DNA of 64,000 nucleotides from Acidobacteriota bacterium (GTDB taxonomy: Bacteria > Acidobacteriota > Terriglobia > Terriglobales > Acidobacteriaceae), in contig JAJXZL010000009.1 of the NCBI GenBank assembly GCA_021780075.1, forward strand, positions 45,342 through 109,341, read 5' to 3'. The translations under genes were made by a program, and so were the position numbers. Positions 57,431 through 64,000 of the stretch are shown one piece after another. Each line of letters begins with the position of its first letter. Position 1 is the first letter of the stretch. The notes under the pieces were generated by a model, which saw only the letters and a program-made list of their open reading frames with translations, was not told the DNA's origin and searched no databases.

Positions 57431-58603
57431 TCATGAAGTATCGAATCCTGCGAAGTAGAGTTCTGCGGCGGTGTAGCGTTGGGCGACGCGCATGGTTTTG
57501 CCGCAACGGGGACAGTGCCAGAGTGCGCAATCAGGCAGAGGTGGTGGAATCAGCGGTTCGCGTCCCTGAGCGGCGAGCAGTGTGCGCGTCAGAGGCAGGA
57601 GTTGTTTGCGGAAGCGGTTGGACAGTATTCCGTAACGACGGATGCGCACGAAGCCCTTGGGCAGCACGTGCAGGAAATAGCGACAGAGGAAATTCACGGC
57701 ATCGAGGGTCATCACACGCTTCTTGCCGCCGTGAACATAATCGCGCCAGCGGAAGCTGACGCGCTCCCCGTCGAAGGCGGTGATGCGGTGGTTGGAAATC
57801 GCCATGCGATGGGTGTAGCGGCCGAGGTAGCGCAGGACATGTTCGGGTCCACCGAATGGCGGCTTGGCGTAGACGTACCATTTTTTCTTACTCAACTTGT
57901 CGATCAGTTGCTCGAACACCGCGGGATCACGGAAAGGAGCGGCTGGACCTCTCAGGTTGAGCAGGCCCTTCTGATGAAGCCGGCAGAGTCCGTCAAGGAA
58001 CTTCTCACGGAAGACCTTGCGCAGGACGGGAACCGGAAGGAGGAACATCGGATGGCTGGTGGGGATCCAGCGCTGATGGTCGGCTGACAGTCCGCCGCTG
58101 GGAACGACGCAATGGAAATGGTAATGGGGCAAGAGGTTCGATCCCCAGCTGTGCAGGATGGATAAGAATCCGATCTCTGCGCCGAGGCGTTCGGGTTCGG
58201 CGGCGACTTCGAGCAGTGTCTGGGAGACGGCTTCGAAGAGCAGATCGAGAACCGTGCTGCGCGAAGTCAGTGCCAGCGGGTTCAGTTCGTGGGGCAGGGT
58301 GAAGACGACATGGAAGTAGTTGGTGTTGAGCAAATCGCGCCGCTGTGTTTCGAGCCATCGCCGGCGGGCCTGTGCCTGGCATTTTGAGCAACTCCTTGAG
58401 CGACACGAGTTATACGAGATCGGTGCTTCGTACTGGCATCCTTCACACTTATCCTTATGCCCGCCAAGGGCAGCAGTCCGGCAGCGCTCGATGGCCCGGT
58501 ATGCCTTCAGCTGTTGATAGTTCACAACGGCCTTGAAGCGCTTGAGAAACTGCTTGCCCTTGCGACGGACGATGTCGGCCACTTCGATGGCCGGCCGCGT
58601 CAT
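57431..58603 (-). CDS. IS91-family transposase
   Basis: 390 residues. The N-terminal zinc-binding domain has CRTAALGGHKDKCEGC and CRSRSCSKCQ cysteine sets; the Y2-type region includes HYHFHCVVPSGG (two-His metal site) and YLGRYTHRMAISNHRI with the catalytic tyrosines, then CPRCGKTM near the end. These enzymes nick and rejoin single strands by a rolling-circle mechanism. Its start overlaps the recombinase stop by four bases. The frame is intact. Confidence 0.9.
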   Translation of the reverse strand: MTRPAIEVADIVRRKGKQFLKRFKAVVNYQQLKAYRAIERCRTAALGGHKDKCEGCQYEAPISYNSCRSRSCSKCQAQARRRWLETQRRDLLNTNYFHVVFTLPHELNPLALTSRSTVLDLLFEAVSQTLLEVAAEPERLGAEIGFLSILHSWGSNLLPHYHFHCVVPSGGLSADHQRWIPTSHPMFLLPVPVLRKVFREKFLDGLCRLHQKGLLNLRGPAAPFRDPAVFEQLIDKLSKKKWYVYAKPPFGGPEHVLRYLGRYTHRMAISNHRITAFDGERVSFRWRDYVHGGKKRVMTLDAVNFLCRYFLHVLPKGFVRIRRYGILSNRFRKQLLPLTRTLLAAQGREPLIPPPLPDCALWHCPRCGKTMRVAQRYTAAELYFAGFDTS

Positions 58604-59490
58604 GAACGCGGACGGTGATAGAGACGGCTGCTCTGATCGACGTTCGAGAGCTTCAGTCCCTCAATGGGGTTGGTGACCTTCTGCAGGTGCTGCGCGGACA
58701 GGTGCAGATACTTCGCTGTCACTTCCAGATCCTCATGGCCGAGCAGCAGCTGGATGGTGCGCAGGTCGGTGCCGGCTTCGAGCAGATGGGTTGCCCAGCT
58801 ATGTCGCACGAGATGCGGGCTCACGGACTTGCGAATGCCCGCCCTTTTCGCTGCCTCGGTGCATGCCAGCCACACGATCTTGTCGCTGATGGGCTGCTCG
58901 TGATCGCGATGCAGTCGTGACGGGAACAGGTAGGTGCGGGGCTTGAGCCATCGCCAGTAGACACGCAGGTTCTCGAGCAAGGTCGGGCTCAGGGGCAGGT
59001 CCCGGTCTTTGTGCCCCTTGCCATCGACCACATGAATGATCATGCGCTGGCTGTCGATGTGGGCGATCTTGACCCGGGCGAGTTCGGAGCGGCGCATGCC
59101 GGTTCCGTAAAGAACCATCAGCAGCGTACGCTGAAACAGACCCGTGCTGGCGTTGATCAGACGTGCGACTTCTTCCTGGCTGAGGATGCTGGGCAGCTTC
59201 CTCGCACTCTTGGGATAGGGCAGGAACTCGCGGAACTCGTGGCGATGAAGCGTGCGCACGAAGAAGAACCGCAGTGCGGCCACGTGGTTCTCGACAGATC
59301 CCGGGCAGAGCTTGAGCTCCCTGAGCAGGTAGGCCTGGTAACTGCGTAGATGATCAGGACCAAGCTTGTCCGGCGACTTGTGGAAGTGTTGTGCGAACCG
59401 CTCGACGAAGCGCAGATAACGCCGCATCGTGCCGGCAGAGTAGTTGCGACGCTCGAGCTCTTCGAGCATCATTTTGCGAAGACGAGTCAC
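58600..59490 (-). CDS. IS91-associated tyrosine recombinase
   Basis: 296 residues. Core-binding domain about 15-100 (NYSAGTMRRYLRFVERFA), catalytic domain with Arg in YGTGMRRSELARVK, Lys in VVDGKGHKDRDLPL, H-x2-R in SPHLVRHSWATHLLE, LLGHEDLEVTAKYLHLS with the Tyr nucleophile. It overlaps the transposase start by four bases (58600-58603). Companion recombinases are common in this IS group; the role in transposition is not settled. Confidence 0.9.
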   Translation of the reverse strand: MTRLRKMMLEELERRNYSAGTMRRYLRFVERFAQHFHKSPDKLGPDHLRSYQAYLLRELKLCPGSVENHVAALRFFFVRTLHRHEFREFLPYPKSARKLPSILSQEEVARLINASTGLFQRTLLMVLYGTGMRRSELARVKIAHIDSQRMIIHVVDGKGHKDRDLPLSPTLLENLRVYWRWLKPRTYLFPSRLHRDHEQPISDKIVWLACTEAAKRAGIRKSVSPHLVRHSWATHLLEAGTDLRTIQLLLGHEDLEVTAKYLHLSAQHLQKVTNPIEGLKLSNVDQSSRLYHRPRS

Positions 59491-59585
59491 AGTGGGTTAC
59501 CTCCTGTGACTCACACCCTATCCCCGCCACCAAACTACTCGTCAGCCATCACAGTAGCGACCGGGGCGCCTGCGGCTTCGTTCTT

Positions 59586-59680
59586 ACCGCCAAGTGTTCA
59601 GTTTGCAGGTGGTAAACCGAAGGGTACCGTAAGCGTCTCCCGACGGTGATTTGGCTCATGGTGGGGGAATCGTAGCCGAC
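59586..59680 (+). repeat. 95-bp dispersed repeat, copy 2
   Basis: Matches copy 1 over its whole length with about ten differences, and ends 77 bases before the start of the small gene at 59757. It lies just right of the IS91 core. Confidence 0.85.
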
Positions 59681-59756
59681 CACACACCAACAACTCCCGC
59701 AACATGCATTAGCATTAGGGTTCTTCAACTGTTTCCCTATAGCCTCAGACAAAACG

Positions 59757-60083
59757 ATGATCGACGATTTCGCAGTCAATCTCGCAGTTGAATATCTCGA
59801 GCGGAGTTTTGCTAAAGGGGAACCTGCGGATCTGGTGGGAATGCTTGACCACGTTGACTACTACGACCGCGTTGTCATGGTCCGCGAAGAGGTGCAGGAG
59901 GTGATGGATCGGTGTCCCTCTGTCTATGTGCACAGAGTCGATGGACGCGTCTTCTTCACAAAGTCGCCGGGTGATCGCGAAATTACCGAGGAAGATATGG
60001 AGCGAAATGCTCAGATCAAAACGGACGAGTTCTGGGCCAAATACCGGCAATTGCAGGGCCGTGACCACACACCGGGTGAATAA
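59757..60083 (+). CDS. Hypothetical 108-residue acidic protein
   Basis: The product begins MIDDFAVNLAVEYLERSFAK and is helical with acidic patches (DHVDYYDRVVMVREEVQEVM) and a C-terminal ITEEDMERNAQIKTDEFWAK. No TM and no family recognised. A copy of the dispersed repeat ends 77 bases upstream, mirroring the spacing before 56721. Codon use is chromosome-like. Confidence 0.6.
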   Translation: MIDDFAVNLAVEYLERSFAKGEPADLVGMLDHVDYYDRVVMVREEVQEVMDRCPSVYVHRVDGRVFFTKSPGDREITEEDMERNAQIKTDEFWAKYRQLQGRDHTPGE

Positions 60084-60338
60084 CCGGCCAGTGGGATCCA
60101 ACATGACCCATCTCACCTCAGGTCCCACTGGCCGACAAACCAGCAATTATCCATTTCTGGACCCTGGAGCGTTTGGAGCACTAGATTCGAAGGAATCAGC
60201 CTCGAAATCGGACCTGCGCCGGATTGGAAGCGGTGCTAAACTTCGGTGATGCTTGATAGAGAGGCCCTTCAGAAAGCGCTTGGTCACCAGGACATCAATC
60301 GAGAATCTGAACTTTTCGTGGGCGGCCCTGACAGCCTT

Positions 60339-60368
60339 CGCCACATCCCGCTGATCGCGGATGTGGCG
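60339..60368. promoter_or_regulatory. Inverted repeat before the third ADOP gene
   Basis: CGCCACATCC and GGATGTGGCG are perfect ten-base arms with a ten-base loop, 25 bases upstream of the chosen ADOP start. It may be an operator or leader hairpin. An open upstream frame crosses it. Confidence 0.4.
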
Positions 60369-60392
60369 AAGAAGCGGTGGGGTGCGCTTTCG

Positions 60393-62867
60393 ATGAATTC
60401 GCTGCGAGCGGATGTGAGCTTTGGCTGGCGGCAGCTTTTCAAGCGGAAGGTGACGACGCTTGCGGCGGCGATCTCTCTGGCGCTGGGGATTGGGAGCTGC
60501 TTGGCGGCGTTCCGGTTGGTGGATGCACTGTTCCTAAGGCCGATGCCGGCGGTGCAGGATCCTTCGAGCCTGTATGCGGTGACGTATACGCGGCAAGCTA
60601 CGCTGTACCTGTCGGCCTCATCCGATACGAATTCATACCCGTTCTTTGAGCATGTGCGGGACCTCGTCAAGGGCGAAGCCGAGGTGGCTGCGGCTTCGAC
60701 GATGAGCCACATTGACGTGACGTATGGGTCGGATGCGGAGACGGAGAAGGCGTACCGACAGTGGGTGTCGGGCGACTTGTTTACGATGCTGGGGCTAAAG
60801 CCGGCGCTGGGGCGGCTGCTGACCGTGGATGATGACCGCGTGGTGAGCGGAAGCCCGTATGCGGTGATCTCCTATGACTACTGGCAAGGTCGGTTTGGGC
60901 GCGACCCGAAGGTGATTGGGCGGACGTTCCGCATGCGCGACAACCTGTACGAGATTGTCGGCGTGGGGCCAAGGGGATTTACGGGTACCGAGCCGGGTAC
61001 GGTGACTGACTTGTTTGTGCCGGCGAAGATGGAGCCGAGCCTGCTGTATCCGAACCAGTTCCCGATGCGGGTGTTTGTACGGGTACGGCCGGGCGTGCAG
61101 GTGAATGCGCTGGCCGCCAGGCTGAATGCTGCGTATCACCAGTGGGAGTACGAGCGGCTGAAGGGCCTTCCCAAATCCCTGTTGTCCTTGTTGCCTACTG
61201 CGATGCTATCGCTAAAACCGGCGGGTACAGGTGCTTCTGACATGCAGATCGAATATCGAGCTGCGCTTACGGTGCTGTGTGTACTAGTGGCGCTGGTGCT
61301 GCTGATTGCGTGTGCGAATGTGGCCAACCTGATGGCAGGGCAGGCAGCGGCGAGGACGCGGGAAATGGCGCTGCGGATGTCGCTGGGGTCGGGGCGGGCG
61401 CGCCTGGTGCGGTTGGTGATGGTGGAGAGCGCGATGCTGGGCGTGCTGGCGGCAGCGATGGGGCTGGGGTTTGCATGGTGGGCGACACCGTATGTGGTGA
61501 GCCGGATCAATCCACCCGACGACCCGGCGCGGCTGGTGCTGGGCGTGGACTGGAGGTTGGCGGGGTTTGCGGTGTTGCTGGCGCTGGGCGTGACGGCGCT
61601 GTTTGGGATACTGCCGGCGCTGCGAGCGTCGGGGGTGCGGCCAGTGAGCGCCCTGAAGGGCGGCGAGCACCCGCGTTCGAAGGCGGCGTGGATACAGAGC
61701 ATGATCGCGGCACAAGCGGCGTTCTGCTTCGTGGTGCTGTTCCTGGCCGGGCTGTTCGTGATGACAGAGACGAAGTTGTCGCAGCGGCCGATGGGATTTA
61801 CCGCGCAGCGGCTTTTGCTGCTGGATACGGTGAGCCGGGCGGAGCAGCCGGCAGTGAAGTGGGACCAAGTGGCGGCAACGCTGCGCAATGTGCCGGGAGT
61901 CCAGGCGACGGCGCTGGAGGACTGGCCGCTGATGAGCGGGACTCAGCATAACGAGCAGATCTCCGTGCATGGCGAGGTGCCGAGCCAGACGCTGGCTTTT
62001 TTCCTTGCCGTGTCGCCGGGATGGCTGGATACGATGCGGATTCCGCTGGTGGATGGGCGGGATTTCCGCGACAACGATGCGACGCCTAACGTGGCGATGG
62101 TGAATGAGACGTTCGCGAAGACGTTCTTCGGCGGGCGAAATCCGGTGGGACAGTCGTTCGATGGATTGGTGCCGAAGAGGGCCAATGAGCACTTCGAGAT
62201 TGTCGGTCTGGTGAAGGACGTGATGTATCGCGACGTGCGCGCGCCGATCTCGCCGCAGGTGTATGTGCCAGTGCATCATGTGGCGACCGCGGTGGGTGCT
62301 GCCGTGGGCGCGCTGCAGCCGATGCGCGGCGAGTTTATCGCGGTGCGGACGGCGAGCGGCGATCCGATGCAGATGGCTCAGATATTGCAACGTGCGGTGA
62401 CGCAGGCTGACCCGGAGTTCCGCGTGAGTACGGTGACAGCGCAGACGGAGTTGATCGCGGATCAGACGATCCGGGAGCGGCTATTGGCGGTGCTGGCGGG
62501 ATTCTTTGCGGCAGTGGCGCTGCTGCTAGCAGCAATAGGTCTGTATGGAGTTCTGCATTATTCGGTGGTGCAGCGGGAGCGGGAGATTGGGATACGGATT
62601 GCCCTGGGCGCAGCGGCGCCGAATATTGCGCGGATCGTGAGTGCGCAGGTGATGAAGATGGTGGTGGTGGGAGCGGCGGCCGGGCTCATTGCGGGAGCGG
62701 CTTCGGTACGGTTTGTCGCTTCGCTACTCTATGGGGTGAAGGGGACGGATGCTTCGATGATGGTGCTGCCGGCGATAGTGTTGATAGCTACGGCTGCGTG
62801 CGCGGCTGTTCCAGCTGTATTCCGAGCAGTGCGAATCGATCCGGCCATTATGCTACGTGCGGAATAG
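60393..62867 (+). CDS. ADOP-family FtsX-like permease, third copy
   Basis: 824 residues from MNSLRADVSFGWRQLFKRKV at 60393; the frame stays open to 60246 but the extra 49 residues do not resemble the ADOP N-terminal domain and lie over the hairpin. Plan as for the others: TM1 (VTTLAAAISLALGIGSCLAA), two MacB-type extracytoplasmic domains, central TMs (VALVLLIACANVANLMAG) and C-terminal TMs (VVQREREIGIRIALGAA). It ends with FRAVRIDPAIMLRAE. No PadR gene is adjacent and it is not coupled to a neighbour. Confidence 0.87.
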   Translation: MNSLRADVSFGWRQLFKRKVTTLAAAISLALGIGSCLAAFRLVDALFLRPMPAVQDPSSLYAVTYTRQATLYLSASSDTNSYPFFEHVRDLVKGEAEVAAASTMSHIDVTYGSDAETEKAYRQWVSGDLFTMLGLKPALGRLLTVDDDRVVSGSPYAVISYDYWQGRFGRDPKVIGRTFRMRDNLYEIVGVGPRGFTGTEPGTVTDLFVPAKMEPSLLYPNQFPMRVFVRVRPGVQVNALAARLNAAYHQWEYERLKGLPKSLLSLLPTAMLSLKPAGTGASDMQIEYRAALTVLCVLVALVLLIACANVANLMAGQAAARTREMALRMSLGSGRARLVRLVMVESAMLGVLAAAMGLGFAWWATPYVVSRINPPDDPARLVLGVDWRLAGFAVLLALGVTALFGILPALRASGVRPVSALKGGEHPRSKAAWIQSMIAAQAAFCFVVLFLAGLFVMTETKLSQRPMGFTAQRLLLLDTVSRAEQPAVKWDQVAATLRNVPGVQATALEDWPLMSGTQHNEQISVHGEVPSQTLAFFLAVSPGWLDTMRIPLVDGRDFRDNDATPNVAMVNETFAKTFFGGRNPVGQSFDGLVPKRANEHFEIVGLVKDVMYRDVRAPISPQVYVPVHHVATAVGAAVGALQPMRGEFIAVRTASGDPMQMAQILQRAVTQADPEFRVSTVTAQTELIADQTIRERLLAVLAGFFAAVALLLAAIGLYGVLHYSVVQREREIGIRIALGAAAPNIARIVSAQVMKMVVVGAAAGLIAGAASVRFVASLLYGVKGTDASMMVLPAIVLIATAACAAVPAVFRAVRIDPAIMLRAE

Positions 62868-62948
62868 TGGCCTCTCTTGCCCCCGGTAAGTCGCTTGTCG
62901 GAAGGTATTGCCGGGGCCTTGGCATAGTTCCGGTTGTGTCACCGGCGA

Positions 62949-62992
62949 CGCTTCAGTTTGAAACCAGTCAACAGCTGCAGCGGTAGCCGACC
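62949..62992 (+). repeat. Possible decayed copy of the dispersed repeat
   Basis: CTTCAGTTTG near its left and GGTAGCCGACCA at its right recall the middle and end of the 96-bp repeat; the rest is deleted or changed. It ends 96 bases before the hypothetical gene at 63088, close to the spacing of the other copies. Confidence 0.35.
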
Positions 62993-63087
62993 ATCCGCCC
63001 ACCACCGACAAAAAGTATGAACCCGGCGGGTGAATAGATGGGGCGAGAACCGTTCTGCACAAACTAGGCGATAATGCTAGCTGACAG

Positions 63088-63903
63088 ATGGACACCATTG
63101 AATTTCAACGTGTGCTTGCCCTCGGACTCGGCAGGGCAGTCCTGCATCTGGCCGACCATGATTCGAGTTCCTATCGCGAGATCATCCTGGACGCTTGCCT
63201 CCACAACCGCGCTTACGACCCACAAGTGGAGGGCAGCCGCGCTACGTACATGCTTGACATCATCCGCGGGTCGAGGGATGCGTCGTTTTACATCGACGCG
63301 GTGATCCGCTCGCTCTCCGACGAGGCACACGACTGGGACACACCGCAACGGTTCGAATTGGCAAGACAGTTAGCCCAAGACGGAAATTCCCTCGCCCGCG
63401 AAGCTATGTATTCAGCATTCCGTGCAAAAGAACTATCCGCCAGCGACGTCGCTGTGCAATTTGTCGAACTCGATGGTATTCAAGGTTTGCTCTTCGTGGC
63501 GGGGCAGATTGGCGAGCAGTTGGCTAGAAACCCTAGCCAATGGGAGGACGACTCCCTTTTGTTCGTTGCAGGGGAAATCTGCGGGAGAGACGTCGTGGAC
63601 GCCGCAATCTCTGAAGCTAGCAATACCGACGAGAACATAAAGGTCTATTTGACTGAGGTCGAAAAGAACCTGAGTTCAAGATCGAAGACTCAGAGACCTG
63701 ATCCGAAGACGCTGACGTACGATCAGATCCGTTCGATCATCGAGTCGAATCGAGCGGGCGGTGTCCTAAGGGAATGGGCAGCCGGGGCAAGCGATTCAGA
63801 ATTGGAACGAGCCGCCCACGACTTGGTTCATGAGAAAGACCCTGAGAAACTGAAATCATACCTAAAGTTGTTTGAGAGTGTCCCGGCTGTAGTTGAAAGT
63901 TGA
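63088..63903 (+). CDS. Hypothetical helical-repeat protein
   Basis: 271 residues, mostly amphipathic helices in pairs (SYREIILDACLHNRAYDPQV, LAREAMYSAFRAKELSASDV), suggestive of HEAT-like repeats, with an acidic C-terminal region of about 60 residues (RAAHDLVHEKDPEKLKSYLK). No catalytic motif is visible. A possible decayed repeat copy lies 96 bases upstream. A GATTCT/AGAATC hairpin follows the stop. Protein-binding scaffold is a reasonable inference from the fold, nothing more. Confidence 0.55.
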   Translation: MDTIEFQRVLALGLGRAVLHLADHDSSSYREIILDACLHNRAYDPQVEGSRATYMLDIIRGSRDASFYIDAVIRSLSDEAHDWDTPQRFELARQLAQDGNSLAREAMYSAFRAKELSASDVAVQFVELDGIQGLLFVAGQIGEQLARNPSQWEDDSLLFVAGEICGRDVVDAAISEASNTDENIKVYLTEVEKNLSSRSKTQRPDPKTLTYDQIRSIIESNRAGGVLREWAAGASDSELERAAHDLVHEKDPEKLKSYLKLFESVPAVVES

Positions 63904-63963
63904 GCGGCGGTCCAGCCTGATTCTGAAAGAATCGGGTTGCGAAACCTTGAAGGGAGAACCGCC

Positions 63964-64000
63964 GTGAAGAAAAGCTACCACAGTATCGGCAAGCAGGGGA
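63964..64000 (+). CDS. Start of a gene cut by the window end
   Basis: A GTG at 63964, preceded by AGGGAGAAC, opens the frame VKKSYHSIGKQG to the window edge. Twelve codons are too few to name it. The gene begins about 60 bases after the helical-repeat gene, past a short hairpin. Confidence 0.4.
   Translation, partial: MKKSYHSIGKQG

Larger units (their letters stand above)
57431..59490 (-). mobile_element. IS91-family element core
   Basis: Two overlapping genes, a tyrosine recombinase and the IS91 transposase, form the standard core of this rolling-circle-type IS group. Termini were not located: no clear GTTC-type terminal sequences with certainty. The region is bracketed by the direct 96-bp repeats. 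Confidence 0.8.

Noticed and set aside
57205..57759. 184-codon plus-strand frame over the IS91 transposase end
   Set aside because: Antisense to the transposase; composition not protein-like.
61284..62390. 368-codon minus-strand frame over the third ADOP gene
   Set aside because: Histidine/arginine-rich shadow of a clear permease gene.

Overview
The window looks like chromosomal DNA of an acidobacterium, most likely of the Acidobacteriaceae type. The evidence is the gene content: three large duplicated-FtsX permeases of the ADOP kind, one with its PadR repressor; an Oar-like TonB receptor with a carboxypeptidase-regulatory N-terminus; a CadC-like winged-helix/WD40 regulator; a CRTAC1 (FG-GAP plus ASPIC) protein beside a TPR protein; and high G+C throughout. 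No rRNA gene or single-copy phylogenetic marker is present, so the assignment rests on family content.

Layout. (1) 1-7410 is ordinary chromosome: a translationally coupled four-gene envelope operon (anti-sigma-like zinc finger, B-box membrane protein, LiaF-like protein, DUF4097 protein) closed by a strong terminator, a cytidylate-kinase-like gene, alanine racemase, a sodium:solute symporter, and an initiator tRNA-fMet with its own promoter. (2) About 7411-31700 is a composite mobile island that begins exactly at the tRNA 3' end. It holds a tyrosine integrase with an inserted zinc-knuckle-like motif and its small HTH partner, an IS1595 element with intact ends and an 8-bp duplication, a seven-gene type I restriction operon carrying extra genes (half-size S, RhuM, DUF3800, YgjP-like peptidase), a second integrase with an inverted remnant of a relative, an HTH/membrane-protein pair with a palindromic operator, a DUF5677/DUF5615 operon, a primase-polymerase-like gene under a long hairpin, two metallophosphoesterases, and a third integrase split into two ORFs. 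No second att copy was found, so the right edge is uncertain. (3) 32044-49396 is chromosome devoted to outer-membrane sensing and alpha-glucan use: TPR and CRTAC1 genes, two secreted GH13 enzymes, an Oar-like TonB receptor, a divergent winged-helix regulator and a pullulanase. (4) 49880-64000 holds three ADOP permeases, small unknown genes, an IS91-family transposase/recombinase pair, and a dispersed repeat of about 96 bp whose copies sit about 80 bp upstream of small unrelated genes.

How the genes work together. The glucan block forms a plausible pathway: pullulanase removes alpha-1,6 branches, the two GH13 enzymes cut linear dextrins, and the TonB receptor imports products. The CadC-like protein, transcribed divergently from the receptor, is the likely local regulator. 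In the island, consecutive 1-14 base overlaps tie the restriction genes into one transcript, and several palindromes with six-base spacers lie just upstream of operons and look like operators of locally encoded regulators.

Main oddities: the enlarged type I restriction operon, the DUF5677/DUF5615/unknown operon with its own operator and terminator, the split integrase whose second half has a good ribosome binding site, the integrase with a zinc-knuckle insertion, a 12-codon ORF coupled to an amylase start, a perfect 28-bp palindrome upstream of padR, and the repeat-plus-small-gene arrangement at the right end.
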